From the NCBI RefSeq assembly GCF_001864835.1, contig NZ_MJGI01000003.1, forward strand, positions 62,001 through 126,000: a DNA stretch of 64,000 nt. Direction: 5' to 3'. Positions 47,903-57,294 of this stretch are shown here, piece after piece; position 1 is the stretch's first letter, and each line of letters starts with the position of its first letter. The notes below the pieces were generated by a model, which was not told the DNA's origin, searched no databases, and worked only from the letters and a program-made list of their open reading frames with translations. A program made the translations under genes and the position numbers. This stretch comes from Curtobacterium sp. MCBA15_001 (GTDB lineage Bacteria > Actinomycetota > Actinomycetes > Actinomycetales > Microbacteriaceae).

Positions 47903-48381
47903 GAGGCGAGGACCTCGTCGAGGACGGTCGATGCCTTGTCCTCGTCGGTCTTCTCGGCCAGCGCGAGCTCGGAGATCAAGATCTGCCGGGCCTTGGCCAG
48001 CATGCGCTTCTCGCCAGCGGAGAGGCCGCGGTCCTGGTCGCGGCGCCACAGGTCGCGGACGACCTCGGACACCTTGATGACGTCACCGGACGCGAGCTTC
48101 TCGAGGTTCGCCTTGTACCGGCGGGACCAGTTGGTGGGCTCTTCGGTGAACGGTGCCCGCAGGACCTCGAACACCTTGTCGAGGCCTTCCTTGCCGATCA
48201 CGTCACGGACGCCGACCAGGTCGACGTTGTCCGCCGGGACCTCGATCGTCAGGTCGCCCTGCGTGACACGCAGCTTGAGGTAGACCTTTTCCTCGCCCTT
48301 GATGACCCGGGTCTTGACTTCAGAGATGGTTGCCGCCCCGTGATGGGGGTAGACGACGGTTTCGCCGACTTCGAATTGCAT
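47899..48381 (-). CDS. carD: CarD-family RNA polymerase-binding regulator
   Basis: 160 residues, ATG 48381 with GGAG. Tudor-like RNAP-binding domain ([19 protein letters not shown]) and a helical C-terminus with the conserved Trp in [12 protein letters not shown]. Stabilises open complexes, including rRNA promoters. Overlaps ispDF. Confidence 0.95.
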   Translation of the reverse strand: MQFEVGETVVYPHHGAATISEVKTRVIKGEEKVYLKLRVTQGDLTIEVPADNVDLVGVRDVIGKEGLDKVFEVLRAPFTEEPTNWSRRYKANLEKLASGDVIKVSEVVRDLWRRDQDRGLSAGEKRMLAKARQILISELALAEKTDEDKASTVLDEVLAS

Positions 48382-48468
48382 GTAAGAAGCTCCGTTCCGC
48401 AACACTCAGTTTACCACAAGGGGTGTCCGGGTAAGGGGCCGTGACCGGAAGGCCCATCAGGTGATCGC

Positions 48469-48474
48469 TAGGAT
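48469..48474 (+). promoter_or_regulatory. -10 element of lipoprotein gene
   Basis: TAGGAT, 53 bases before the TTG at 48527. Confidence 0.45.
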
Positions 48475-48526
48475 GGAGGCGCATCGGACCGAACGGCCGA
48501 CGCATCGTGATCTTCGGAGGATTCTC

Positions 48527-49144
48527 TTGCGAGCTCGGGTACTCGTGTCCGTCGCCGTTGCGGCAACCATCGCGCTCGGCGCGACCGGCTGTGAGTTCAT
48601 GTCGCCGGCGTCCACCGGCGAGATCCGGCAGATCACCGACGGCGTGAACGTCTCGACGGGCAAGATCGACGTCCGCAACGCCCTCCTCATCTCCGACTCC
48701 GGCAAGAACGCCCGCTTCGTCGGCTCGATCGTCAACTCGAGCTCGAAGGAGATCACGCTGACGATCGAGGTTGCGGACATCGCCCAGACCGTCGTGGTCC
48801 CGGCGAACTCGCACGTCGACCCGTCCTCCTCGTCCGGACGCGCCGAGTCGAGCGTGCAGACCGGGGACGAGAAGCAGGGCACCCGCGGGGCCGGTTCGGA
48901 CGACATCGTCTTCAGTGGCGCCGACGTGACGCCGGGCTCGCTCGTCAAGGCCTACTTCTCGTACTCCGGCGCCGAGGGCGTCTCGGCGAGCGTGCCGGTG
49001 CTCACCAGCGCGCTCGAGGAGTACAACACCCTCGCACCGACGCCCACGCCGACCCGGACCTCCGAGCCGACCGACTCGGCCACGCCGGCCGACGGCGCGA
49101 CGGGCACCCCGAGCGACGACACCACGGCGACGCCCGCAGGCTGA
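48527..49144 (+). CDS. Hypothetical lipoprotein
   Basis: 205 residues from TTG 48527, with GGAGG 6 bases upstream; an ATG at 48461 lies before the -10. Signal peptide ending LGATGC (lipobox). The body (GKIDVRNALLISDSGKNARFVGSIVN) resembles a DNA/protein-interaction-free beta-sandwich of the copper-chaperone-like lipoprotein type; C-terminal Pro/Thr/Ser tail. Function unknown. Confidence 0.75.
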   Translation: MRARVLVSVAVAATIALGATGCEFMSPASTGEIRQITDGVNVSTGKIDVRNALLISDSGKNARFVGSIVNSSSKEITLTIEVADIAQTVVVPANSHVDPSSSSGRAESSVQTGDEKQGTRGAGSDDIVFSGADVTPGSLVKAYFSYSGAEGVSASVPVLTSALEEYNTLAPTPTPTRTSEPTDSATPADGATGTPSDDTTATPAG

Positions 49145-49170
49145 CGCAACAGGCGGCCCCGGCCGCGACC

Positions 49171-49225
49171 AGACAGGAGGCCCGGTGCCGGTCCCACGGA
49201 CCGGCACACCGGGCCTCCTGTCTGT
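49171..49225. terminator. Shared hairpin, family copy C
   Basis: 24-base left arm (49171-49194) pairs with 49198-49223 apart from a two-base CA bulge; between convergent genes. Confidence 0.85.
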
Positions 49226-49260
49226 GACGGAACGACCGTCCCACGCCGCCGCGGCGGCGC

Positions 49261-49941
49261 CTACGCCTCGATCCGGTACCCCAGCCCCCGGACGGTGACC
49301 AGCACCTCGGGCGTCGAGGGGATGCGCTCGATCTTCGAGCGGATGCGCTTGATGTGCACGTCGAGGGTCTTCGTGTCCCCGAAGTAGTCCGAGCCCCACA
49401 CCCGGTCGATGAGCTGTCCGCGGGTCAGCACCCGCCCGGCGTTGCGGAGCAGCAGCTCGAGCAGCTCGAACTCCTTGAGCGGCATCGGGGTGTCCGACCC
49501 GTCGACCGAGACCGTGTGGCGCTCGACGTCCATCCGGATCCCGCCGACCTGCAGGATGCCGCTGTCGGCCGGGTCGTCCTCGGTACGGCGTCGGAGCACC
49601 GCACGGATGCGCGCCAGGAGTTCACGCGTCGAGTACGGCTTGGTCACGTAGTCGTCGGCGCCCAGCTCGAGCCCCACGACGATGTCCACCTCGGAGTCCT
49701 TCGCCGTCAGCATGATGATCGGCGCGTTCGACCGTGTGCGGATCTGTCGGCAGACCTCGGTGCCGGACAGCCCCGGCAGCATCAGGTCCAGCAGGACGAG
49801 GTCCGGGTTCTCGCTGTCGAACTTCGACAGGGCGGTCACGCCGTCCGCGGCGACGGAGGTCTCGTACCCCTCACGCTGCAGCAGGAACTCCAGGGGCTCG
49901 CTCAGGGCCGGCTCGTCGTCGACGATGAGGATCTTGGTCAC
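49261..49941 (-). CDS. regX3: Phosphate response regulator RegX3
   Basis: 226 residues from GTG 49941, overlapping the senX3 stop (GTGA). OmpR family: acidic pair DDE, phosphoacceptor Asp in LVLLDLMLPG (about 52), Lys in VTKPYS, winged helix with LTRGQLIDRVWG and the terminal GLGYRIEA. Controls phosphate starvation genes with SenX3. Confidence 0.9.
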   Translation of the reverse strand: MTKILIVDDEPALSEPLEFLLQREGYETSVAADGVTALSKFDSENPDLVLLDLMLPGLSGTEVCRQIRTRSNAPIIMLTAKDSEVDIVVGLELGADDYVTKPYSTRELLARIRAVLRRRTEDDPADSGILQVGGIRMDVERHTVSVDGSDTPMPLKEFELLELLLRNAGRVLTRGQLIDRVWGSDYFGDTKTLDVHIKRIRSKIERIPSTPEVLVTVRGLGYRIEA

Positions 49942-51104
49942 GATGGCTGCTCTTCCAGTTGCTCTTCGAGTGCTGTTGTCAGTTCGGTGTCCGCCTCGGG
50001 CAGGCGGACCGTGAAGGTCGAGCCCTTGCCGGGCTGCGACCACACGCGCACGTCGCCGCCGTGGTTGCCGACGACGTGCTTCACGATCGCGAGCCCGAGG
50101 CCGGTGCCTCCGGTGGCCCGTGAGCGTGCGGGGTCGACGCGGTAGAAGCGCTCGAACACCCGGTCGAGGTCCGCCTCGGGGATGCCGACGCCCTGGTCGG
50201 TCACCGCGATCTCGACGAACCCCTTGCTGCTCCGGATGCCCACGCCGACGCGGGTGTGGTCCGGGGAGTACTTGACGGCGTTCGCGATGAGGTTCGAGAC
50301 CGCGACCTGCAGCAGGCCGGGGTCCCCCATCACGCGGAGCCGGGACTTCTTCGCACGCACGATCTCGATGTCGCGGGCGCGGGCGACGACCTCGTTCGCG
50401 TCGACGGCGGCGGAGACGACCTTGTCGATCGAGATGTCCTCGCTCGACTCGAGTGTGTCGACCGACTGCAGCCGGGACAGCTCGATGATGTCCTTCGTCA
50501 GGGCCCCGAGGCGCTCGGACTCGGTGACGAGCTGCGCGGCGAACTTCCGCACGTGCACCGGGTCGTCGGCGGCCGCGATCAGGGTCTCCGACAGCAGGCC
50601 GATGGCGCCGATCGGGGTCTTCAGCTCGTGGGAGATGTTCGCGACGAAGTCACGCCGGACCTCGTCGATGCGCCGGGACTCGGTCAGGTCGTCCGCCGTC
50701 ACGAGCACGTAGCGGTTGCCGAGCTGCGCGGCGCGGAAGCTGAGGTAGCCGACGAGCTCGCCCCGACGGCCGCGCGGGAGCTCCATGTCCTCGGAGCCCA
50801 TCTCGCCGCTGGACCGGACCCGGTCGACCAGCTTGCGGAGCTCGTCGTGCACGAGCCGGCGGCGCACGACCAGGCCGATCGTCAGGGCCTGCGGCGAGGC
50901 GGCCACGACGGTGTTCGACGGGTCGACGACCACGGCGGGGTTGTGCATCGTGGCGATCACCGCCGCGACGCCGTCCGGCAGGGTGCGCTCAGCGACGTCG
51001 GCTGCCCGTGCCGTGCGCTCGGCGGTGATGATGAGCCCGACGACACCCGCGCCGAAGACCCCGCCGAGGAGCATCGACAGTGGCACGAGCCACGCGTTGT
51101 CCAT
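49938..51104 (-). CDS. senX3: Sensor kinase SenX3
   Basis: 388 residues, ATG 51104. One N-terminal membrane helix (about 6-28), PAS-like domain (MHNPAVVVDPSNTVVAASP), H-box FVANISHELKTPIGAIG, N-box NLIANAVKYSPDH, G boxes DQGVGIP and GGTGLGLAIVKHV. Partner of RegX3 and, through PhoU/Pst, senses phosphate flux. Confidence 0.9.
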   Translation of the reverse strand: MDNAWLVPLSMLLGGVFGAGVVGLIITAERTARAADVAERTLPDGVAAVIATMHNPAVVVDPSNTVVAASPQALTIGLVVRRRLVHDELRKLVDRVRSSGEMGSEDMELPRGRRGELVGYLSFRAAQLGNRYVLVTADDLTESRRIDEVRRDFVANISHELKTPIGAIGLLSETLIAAADDPVHVRKFAAQLVTESERLGALTKDIIELSRLQSVDTLESSEDISIDKVVSAAVDANEVVARARDIEIVRAKKSRLRVMGDPGLLQVAVSNLIANAVKYSPDHTRVGVGIRSSKGFVEIAVTDQGVGIPEADLDRVFERFYRVDPARSRATGGTGLGLAIVKHVVGNHGGDVRVWSQPGKGSTFTVRLPEADTELTTALEEQLEEQPS

Positions 51105-51132
51105 GCCGTCAGTGTAGGAGTGGTCACACGGG

Positions 51133-51205
51133 GTTCCAGCACCGTTCACCCCCGTTCGCAGGCCGGATCGCGAAGCGTTCAGGCGTGGGACACCGTTCGT
51201 TCACC
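51133..51205. promoter_or_regulatory. GTTC direct repeats between senX3 and phoU (PHO-box-like)
   Basis: GTTC at 51133, 51144 and 51154, spaced 11 and 10 bases, the first pair reading GTTCCAGCACC-GTTCACC; further GTTC at 51177, 51194 and 51198. Matches the 11-base period of actinobacterial RegX3/PhoP sites, and serves both divergent genes. Confidence 0.65.
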
Positions 51206-51250
51206 TGGGGTGACGACACTCTCCCGGTACGCAGAGAGAGGCCATCCCCC

Positions 51251-51916
51251 ATGCGCGAAGTCTTCCAGCAGGAACTCCAGGACGTCCAAGAGCGTCTCAC
51301 CGAGATCGCCGGACTCGTCGAGTCCGCCATCACCCGCGCGACGCAGTCGTTCAGCGAGTCCGACGTGGCCCTCGCCGAAGAGGTGATCGCCGACGACGCC
51401 AAGATCGACGAGGCCGCCAACAGCCTCGACGAGATCGCGATCGACATCCTCGCCCGCCAGGCCCCCGTCGCCCGCGACCTGCGCGTGGTCGTCACCGCGC
51501 TGCGCGTCAGCTCGTCGCTCGAGCGGATGGGCGACATGGCCGAGCACATCGCCCAGCTCACCCGCCAGCGCTTCCCCGAGAAGGTCGTCCCGAAGGGCCT
51601 GCGCGGCACCTTCAAGAAGATGGGGCAGCTCGACGTCGCGATGGCGCAGAAGCTGACCCGCCTGCTGGCGACCGAGGACATCGCCCTCGCCAGCGAGATC
51701 CGTGACGAGGACGACGCCATCGACGAGCTGCACGCCAGCGTCTTCGACTTCGTGCTCGGCGAGACCTGGAAGGGCGCGCCGATCGACACCGTCGACGCCA
51801 CCCTCGCCTCGCGCTACCACGAGCGCTTCGCCGACCACGCGGTCTCGATCGCGAAGAAGGTCGAGTACCTGGCGACCGGCGACTGGGTGGGCGCGAGCTC
51901 GAACGCGAGCGTCTGA
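51251..51916 (+). CDS. phoU: Phosphate signalling protein PhoU
   Basis: 221 residues, ATG 51251. Two three-helix PhoU repeats with the metal-binding DSLDEIAID and RVSSSLERMGDMAEHIAQ motifs. Links Pst transport to SenX3 inhibition. Divergent from senX3. Confidence 0.95.
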   Translation: MREVFQQELQDVQERLTEIAGLVESAITRATQSFSESDVALAEEVIADDAKIDEAANSLDEIAIDILARQAPVARDLRVVVTALRVSSSLERMGDMAEHIAQLTRQRFPEKVVPKGLRGTFKKMGQLDVAMAQKLTRLLATEDIALASEIRDEDDAIDELHASVFDFVLGETWKGAPIDTVDATLASRYHERFADHAVSIAKKVEYLATGDWVGASSNASV

Positions 51917-51970
51917 GCGGTCCGACCCGACGGGTCCGTCGGCCCTGCGGGGTCCGGCGGGCCCGTTCGG

Positions 51971-52053
51971 TCTGTCAGGCCCGTTCCGTCTGTCAGGCCC
52001 GTTCCGTCTGTCAGGCCCGTTCCGGTCTGTCAGGCCCGTTCCGGTCTGTCAGG
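51971..52053. repeat. 18/19-bp tandem repeat upstream of AAA gene
   Basis: Five TCTGTCAGG cores at 51971, 51989, 52007, 52026 and 52045, separated by CCCGTTCCG(G). Ends 8 bases before the ATG at 52062. Confidence 0.9.
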
Positions 52054-52061
52054 ATCGTGGC

Positions 52062-52601
52062 ATGGCACAGGTCGCGATCATCGTCAACGGGATGCCCGCC
52101 TCGGGCAAGAGCACGATCGGCAGTGCCCTCGCCGAGGTCCTCGGCTGCCCGTTCCTGTCGAAGGACCGGATCAAGGAGCCCCTGGCAGACATCGCCGGGC
52201 CGATGATCCCGTCGCGCGAGCTCGGGGCGATCGCGATGACCACGATGTGGCAGATGGCCGGCGCGGTCGAGAACGGGGTCGTCCTGGACGCCGTCTGGCT
52301 GCCGTCGCGCGACCGGGCCTTCCTGGAGGCCGGGCTCGCCTCCGCCGGGTCACCGCGCGTCGTCGAGGTGTGGTGCCACGTCGACGCGGCCACCGCACGC
52401 GAGCGGCTGGCGGACCGGTACGACCCGGGCGCACCCGTCCGTCACGAGGTGCACGGCGACCTGGCGGACATCCAAGCGTTCTGGGACGAGCACGGCACGG
52501 ACGCCGGACCGATGGGCGTCGGTCCGGTCGTCCGGGTGGACACCACCGCGCCGTACGACGTCGGCGCGCTGGTGCAGGAGATCGCGTCGCACTTCGTCTG
52601 A
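52062..52601 (+). CDS. AAA-type P-loop kinase
   Basis: 179 residues, ATG 52062. P-loop GMPASGKST (about 10-18), LSKDRIKEPL and a lid-like Arg-rich segment (ARERLADRYDP). Resembles small-molecule kinases of the AAA_33 type; substrate unknown. Transcription and translation start abut the tandem repeat. Confidence 0.8.
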   Translation: MAQVAIIVNGMPASGKSTIGSALAEVLGCPFLSKDRIKEPLADIAGPMIPSRELGAIAMTTMWQMAGAVENGVVLDAVWLPSRDRAFLEAGLASAGSPRVVEVWCHVDAATARERLADRYDPGAPVRHEVHGDLADIQAFWDEHGTDAGPMGVGPVVRVDTTAPYDVGALVQEIASHFV

Positions 52602-52680
52602 CGCGCCCGGCTCGGCCCGCTCCCGCTCCCGCTCCCATCGTGGAAGCGACAGTTCGACGCGCTGCGCCCTCGTCCCCCTC

Positions 52681-52731
52681 GCGAAAGCGACAGATCGCGG
52701 CGGATCTTCGGCGCCGAACTGTCGCTTTCGC
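52681..52731. terminator. Inverted repeat between AAA kinase and gpmA
   Basis: 13-bp arms GCGAAAGCGACAG (52681-52693) and its complement (52719-52731), 25-base loop. A third partial copy of GAAGCGACAG lies at 52642. Between convergent genes. Confidence 0.6.
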
Positions 52732-52790
52732 GGAGAGGCGTGGGGTGGGCCTGCGTGGGGTGGGCCCGTGTGCGGTGTCGGGCGGAGCGG

Positions 52791-53537
52791 CTACTGCTTG
52801 GCGCCCTGGGCAGCGACCGCGGCGGCTCCGGCAGCGGCAGCCTCGGGGTCGAGGTAGCGCGACGGGCCGGTCGGGCGGAAGTCGTCGTCGAGCTCGTACA
52901 CGAGCGGGATGCCCGTCGGGATGTTGAGCCCCGCGATGTCGTCGTCGGAGATGCCGTCGAGGTGCTTCACCAGCGCGCGCAGCGAGTTGCCGTGCGCGGT
53001 GACCAGGACGGTCTTGCCCGCACCGAGGTCCTTCGTGATGTCGGACTCCCAGTAGGGCAGCAGTCGCTCGATGACGAGCGCGAGCGACTCGGTGCGGGGC
53101 AGGTCCTCGCCCAGGTCGGCGTAGCGGCGGTCTCCGTACTGCGACCACTCGGCGTCGTCGGCGATGGGGGGCGGCGGGACGTCGAACGAGCGGCGCCACT
53201 CCATGAACTGCTGCTCGCCGTACTGCTCGAGCGTCTGGGCCTTGTCCTTGCCCTGCAGGTCGCCGTAGTGGCGCTCGTTGAGGCGCCAGTCGCGCTTGAC
53301 CGGCAGCCACGCCAGGTCGGCTTCGAGCAGGGCGATGTCGGCGGTCTGGATCGCGCGGGTCAGGAGCGAGGTGTACAGGACGTCGGGGACGATGCCGGAC
53401 TCGGCGATGAGCTCGCCGGCGCGCTTCGCCTCCTTCTCGCCCAGCTCGGAGAGCCGGACGTCGACCCAACCGGTGAACAGGTTCTTCTGGTTCCAGTCAC
53501 TGTTGCCGTGACGGAGCAGGACGAGCGTGGAGGTCAT
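52791..53537 (-). CDS. gpmA: 2,3-bisphosphoglycerate-dependent phosphoglycerate mutase
   Basis: 248 residues, ATG 53537. Phosphohistidine motif [10 protein letters not shown] (His at about 10), [11 protein letters not shown] (about 88) and [11 protein letters not shown] (about 182). Interconverts 3- and 2-phosphoglycerate in glycolysis. Confidence 0.95.
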   Translation of the reverse strand: MTSTLVLLRHGNSDWNQKNLFTGWVDVRLSELGEKEAKRAGELIAESGIVPDVLYTSLLTRAIQTADIALLEADLAWLPVKRDWRLNERHYGDLQGKDKAQTLEQYGEQQFMEWRRSFDVPPPPIADDAEWSQYGDRRYADLGEDLPRTESLALVIERLLPYWESDITKDLGAGKTVLVTAHGNSLRALVKHLDGISDDDIAGLNIPTGIPLVYELDDDFRPTGPSRYLDPEAAAAGAAAVAAQGAKQ

Positions 53538-53580
53538 GCCGGAAGTCTACCGAGCGCCCCGCTCCCCGTAGCCTGGTCCC

Positions 53581-54402
53581 ATGCCCGGGACCCCCTCGCC
53601 GATCGGCTCCGTCACGCGCGGGACGACCGGGCACAACCGTCTGCGTCGGGTCGATCGGTGGATCGCGGCCCTGCCGGCGTTCCGCCGCGCTGACGACCCG
53701 CTCGTCGCCGACGTCGGCTACGGCGCGAGTCCGACGACGACGCTCGAGCTCCGGGACCGCCTGGCCCGGGTCCGACCCGACGTCGAGGTCACCGGGATCG
53801 AGATCGAGCCGTCCCGCGTGGCCCTGGCGAACGCCGGCACCCGCGACGGTGTCACGTTCCGGCTCGGCGGGTTCGAGACACCGACCCCCGGTCGCCGACG
53901 CCCGGCCGTGATCCGCGCGTTCAACGTGCTGCGGCAGTACGACGAGTCCCAGGTGGCCGCGTCGTGGCGGATCATGCAGGACCGCCTGCAACCGGGCGGC
54001 GCGCTCGTCGAGGGCACCTGCAACGAGGTCGGCCGGGTGGCCTCGTGGGTGACACTCGACGACCGGCAGCCGCTGACCTTCACGGTCGCGCTCCGGTTGG
54101 CGGGCCTCGACGTACCGAGCATCGTCGCCGAACGGCTGCCCAAGGCCCTGATCCACCGGAACGTGCCCGGCGAGCGCGTGCACGACTTCCTGCGGGACCT
54201 CGACCTGGCGTGGGCGGTGGCCGCACCGCTCGGCACCTACGGACCGCGGCAGCGCTGGCTGGCGGCGGTGTCGGGGATGCGGGAGCGCGGCTGGCCGGTG
54301 CTGCACGGCACGACGCGGTGGCGCCTGGGCGAACTCAGCGTCCCGTGGTCCGCCGTCGCCCCGGCGGACGCCGAGCAACGGCTGTCGCCGAGCCGCGGCT
54401 GA
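53581..54402 (+). CDS. Class I SAM-dependent methyltransferase-like protein
   Basis: 273 residues, ATG 53581. VADVGYGASPTTTLELRDRL (about 43-62) is the SAM-binding loop and VTGIEIEPSRV the acidic strand. Substrate unknown. TAGCCT just upstream (about 53568) suggests a leaderless transcript. Divergent from gpmA, convergent with ygfZ. Confidence 0.75.
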   Translation: MPGTPSPIGSVTRGTTGHNRLRRVDRWIAALPAFRRADDPLVADVGYGASPTTTLELRDRLARVRPDVEVTGIEIEPSRVALANAGTRDGVTFRLGGFETPTPGRRRPAVIRAFNVLRQYDESQVAASWRIMQDRLQPGGALVEGTCNEVGRVASWVTLDDRQPLTFTVALRLAGLDVPSIVAERLPKALIHRNVPGERVHDFLRDLDLAWAVAAPLGTYGPRQRWLAAVSGMRERGWPVLHGTTRWRLGELSVPWSAVAPADAEQRLSPSRG

Positions 54403-54405
54403 CGA

Positions 54406-55479
54406 CTAGTTGCGGCGGACCGCTCCGAGCCGGGGCAACCGCGGCACGTTCGCCGTCGCGCCGGCGCCCGGCGGGACGATGGTCTCCTGCGCTGCCGTCA
54501 CGACCACGTCGTCCGCGCTCAGGGTGAGCACCGCCGTCGGGTCGAGCGAGCGCTTGACCACCGCCAGGCCGATCGGCCCGAGCTCGTGGTGCACCGCCGA
54601 CGCGACGAGGGTGCCGACCGGAGCGCCGTCCAGCGAGACCGGGGTGCCCGGTTCCGGCAGCACGGCGTCGGAGCCGTCGAGGTGCAGCATGACGACGCGA
54701 CGCGGCGGGTGCCCGAGGTTGTGGACCTTCGCGACGGTCTCCTGCCCGCGGTAGCACCCCTTCGACAGATGCACGGCGGACCGAAGCCAGTCGAGTTCGT
54801 GCGGGATCGTCCGCTCGTCGGTGTCGGTCAGGGCCGGACGCCACGCGGCGATGCGCAGCGCCTGGTACCCGAGGAGCCCCGCTGCGGGCTGGTCGGACGC
54901 GGCGAGCGCGACCGCGGCAGTGGACTCGAGCACGGCGATCCGCAGCGTCCAGTCGGAGCCGGGGTGGGCCTCCAGGCTGGCGTAGCCCCATCCACCAGGC
55001 GTGACGGACGACCACGGGTCGACCCACTCGACGACCGTGCCGTCCACCGGGGCCGCATCGGCGAAGGCGCCGATCGTGACGAAGTCCGCCGACCGGTCGG
55101 CGACCTCGACGCGGAGCATGAAGCGCATCGACGACAGCCAGTCGGCGAGCGGTGCCGCGTCGGACGCCTCGGTCAGCAGCCAGGTGGTGGTGCCGTCGTC
55201 GACGACCCGGGCGGCGTGCTCGACGCGTCCGGACTGGTCGAGCACCAGGGTCTCGGTGCCGACACCGGGTGCGAGCCCGAGCAGCAGCTGCGACGTGATC
55301 GAGTTGAGCCACGACAGGCGGTCCGGCCCGGTGACCGTGACGACGCCCAGCCCGAGCTCGACGACCGCGCCTCCCTGTGCGAGCGCGCGCTGTTCACCGA
55401 GGGGGTTGCCGAAGTGCGCCGCGGGTCCGACGTCGGACGCGACGAACCCGGGCCGGCCGACGAACACCGAGCCCGTCAT
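54406..55479 (-). CDS. ygfZ: Folate-binding YgfZ/GcvT-like protein
   Basis: 357 residues, ATG 55479. The signature KGCYRGQE (about 235) is present. Supports maintenance of some Fe-S enzymes in a folate-dependent manner. Its ATG shares a base with the upstream TGA (TGATG). Confidence 0.85.
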   Translation of the reverse strand: MTGSVFVGRPGFVASDVGPAAHFGNPLGEQRALAQGGAVVELGLGVVTVTGPDRLSWLNSITSQLLLGLAPGVGTETLVLDQSGRVEHAARVVDDGTTTWLLTEASDAAPLADWLSSMRFMLRVEVADRSADFVTIGAFADAAPVDGTVVEWVDPWSSVTPGGWGYASLEAHPGSDWTLRIAVLESTAAVALAASDQPAAGLLGYQALRIAAWRPALTDTDERTIPHELDWLRSAVHLSKGCYRGQETVAKVHNLGHPPRRVVMLHLDGSDAVLPEPGTPVSLDGAPVGTLVASAVHHELGPIGLAVVKRSLDPTAVLTLSADDVVVTAAQETIVPPGAGATANVPRLPRLGAVRRN

Positions 55480-56087
55480 CAGTCGACCTTCGCGAGCTGC
55501 CCCGAGGCGTGCGAGGTGAGGGCACGACCGAGCGCGGCGATGTCCCACGCCCAGAAGAGCTTGCCCTCGACGAGCCCGTAGATGCGGGTGGCCGCGGCGT
55601 AGTCCTTGGCGTTGGCGGAGCGCATCACGGCGTCCGTGGCCAGGTCGATGCGGCCCTTGCGGACCTGCCCGACGTAGAGCTCGTTGACGCCCGTGGGGTG
55701 GATGATCGCCGCTTCGATGTCGAAGCCGTCGTTCGTGTTGCGCAGGGTCTCGACGCTCTGGGTGGTCCCGAACGGCACGACGCCCTCGCCCAGCAGCATC
55801 GCCGGGCCGCGGTCGCCGGGCTCGCTCGGACGGTCGAGTCGCCAGTAGCCCATCTCGGCGGCGAGCGGCGTGTGCGCTTCGTCGAGCAGCCACGTCGTCG
55901 ACGAGTAGTTGAGGTAGGGCAGGCCGTCGTGGCTGAAGCTCACACGCTGGCCGAACTCGTAGTTCTTGACGTCGGGTTCCTCGCCCTCGCCGACGGGGTA
56001 CTCGACGACACCGGTGCCTTCCCAGACGCCGACGAGCCAGGACAGCGGGACGAGTTCCGGGGCCAGGCCCTCGGGCAGTTCGATCAC
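55479..56087 (-). CDS. Nitrobindin-like FABP-family protein
   Basis: 202 residues from GTG 56087. LVGVWEGTGVVEYP (about 18-31) carries the GxWxGxG nitrobindin motif; beta-barrel with His near the C-terminal half. Family members bind heme in a small barrel. Overlaps both neighbours (GTGA and TGATG). Confidence 0.85.
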   Translation of the reverse strand: MIELPEGLAPELVPLSWLVGVWEGTGVVEYPVGEGEEPDVKNYEFGQRVSFSHDGLPYLNYSSTTWLLDEAHTPLAAEMGYWRLDRPSEPGDRGPAMLLGEGVVPFGTTQSVETLRNTNDGFDIEAAIIHPTGVNELYVGQVRKGRIDLATDAVMRSANAKDYAAATRIYGLVEGKLFWAWDIAALGRALTSHASGQLAKVD

Positions 56088-56200
56088 CGCTGGCCCTTGA
56101 ACAGCTTGACGACGACGGTCACGGAGATGAACGCGATCGCGAGCGACGCCAGGCCCAGCAGACCGACGTAGAAGAGCTCGAGGGCAAGCAGCGAATCCAT
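56084..56200 (-). CDS. 38-residue single-helix membrane protein
   Basis: ATG 56200 to TGA 56084. One membrane helix (LFYVGLLGLASLAIAFISV), basic C-terminus. Its TGA overlaps the nitrobindin-like GTG, so the two are translationally coupled. Function unknown. Confidence 0.75.
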   Translation of the reverse strand: MDSLLALELFYVGLLGLASLAIAFISVTVVVKLFKGQR

Positions 56201-56223
56201 GCTGCGAGTCTACGCGGAGCGGC

Positions 56224-56505
56224 TCAACGCGCCAGGAGCACCACGGCGGTGACGAGCACGACGACGAACGACCCGGACGAGGCGATGCTGATGCGTTCGA
56301 CCAGCCCGTCCTTGGTCGCGGTGATGAGCTGCAGGACGAAGCTGACCAGCACGGAGGCGACGAACACGAGCAGCAGCCAGGCGAACGAGTCCCCTTCGCT
56401 GAGCGTCAACACGAGCACCGCCCCGACGATCGAGAGCAGCCAGACGGGCAGCACCGACGTGAGCCGCAGGCGGCGCTGGTCGGTGGGCGGGACGGGCTCG
56501 GTCAC
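56224..56505 (-). CDS. Small three-helix membrane protein
   Basis: 93 residues from GTG 56505. Three hydrophobic segments: about 17-37, 42-60 and 72-92. Family not recognised. Divergent from glnR. Confidence 0.75.
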   Translation of the reverse strand: MTEPVPPTDQRRLRLTSVLPVWLLSIVGAVLVLTLSEGDSFAWLLLVFVASVLVSFVLQLITATKDGLVERISIASSGSFVVVLVTAVVLLAR

Positions 56506-56568
56506 GCCCCCATCATGACAGCAGCATCCCTGCGCTCCGGGCGGGTCGGGCCACTTCCCGAGCATCAC

Positions 56569-56574
56569 TAGGAT
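56569..56574 (+). promoter_or_regulatory. -10 element of glnR
   Basis: TAGGAT, 35 bases before the GTG at 56609. Confidence 0.5.
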
Positions 56575-56608
56575 GTTGCGCAGACGTCAACCCCGTTCTG
56601 GAGGTCCT

Positions 56609-57292
56609 GTGGCACAGCTCCTGGTACTCACCTCGGCCGCGCCCGGCGACGTCCTGCCGAGCCTCGGCCTGCTGAGCCACCGGATCCGCCACGTCCCGGC
56701 CGAGGCCGCGCAGCTGGTGAACGCCCCGCAGTGCGACCTGATGTTCGTCGACGCCCGCTCCGACCTGGTCAGCGCCAAGGCGCTCTGCAAGATCCTGTCG
56801 ACCTCGGGCTCGACGACGCCGATCGTGCTCGTCGTGACCGAGGGCGGCCTGACCGCCGTGACCAGCGAGTGGAACGTCGACGACGTCGTGCTCGAGACCG
56901 CCGGGCCCGCCGAGGTGGACGCCCGCATCCGCCTGAGCTCCGGGCGCGCCGCCAAGAACCAGACCGGCACGAAGATCCAGGCGTCGGGCGTGGTCATCGA
57001 CGAGGCCAGCTACTCCGCCAAGGTCCGGGGCAAGCCGCTCGACCTGACGTTCAAGGAGTTCGAGCTCCTGCGCTTCTTCGCCACGCACCCCTCGCGCGTG
57101 TTCACCCGCGAGCAGCTGCTCAGCGAGGTCTGGGGCTACGACTACTTCGGTGGCACCCGCACCGTCGACGTGCACGTGCGACGGCTCCGCGCGAAGCTCG
57201 GCGACCTCGAGTCCCTCATCGGCACCGTCCGCAACGTCGGCTACCGGTTCAACGTCTACGACGACGAGGCCGACCGCCTGATGGGCCAGTAG
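56609..57292 (+). CDS. glnR: Orphan response regulator GlnR
   Basis: 227 residues from GTG 56609, GGAGG 6 bases upstream. Degenerate receiver lacking the usual N-terminal acidic pair, with the GlnR-typical strings [28 protein letters not shown] and [19 protein letters not shown]-terminal OmpR winged helix. Global nitrogen regulator in Actinobacteria. Two bases before mshD. Confidence 0.9.
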   Translation: MAQLLVLTSAAPGDVLPSLGLLSHRIRHVPAEAAQLVNAPQCDLMFVDARSDLVSAKALCKILSTSGSTTPIVLVVTEGGLTAVTSEWNVDDVVLETAGPAEVDARIRLSSGRAAKNQTGTKIQASGVVIDEASYSAKVRGKPLDLTFKEFELLRFFATHPSRVFTREQLLSEVWGYDYFGGTRTVDVHVRRLRAKLGDLESLIGTVRNVGYRFNVYDDEADRLMGQ

Positions 57293-57294
57293 GG

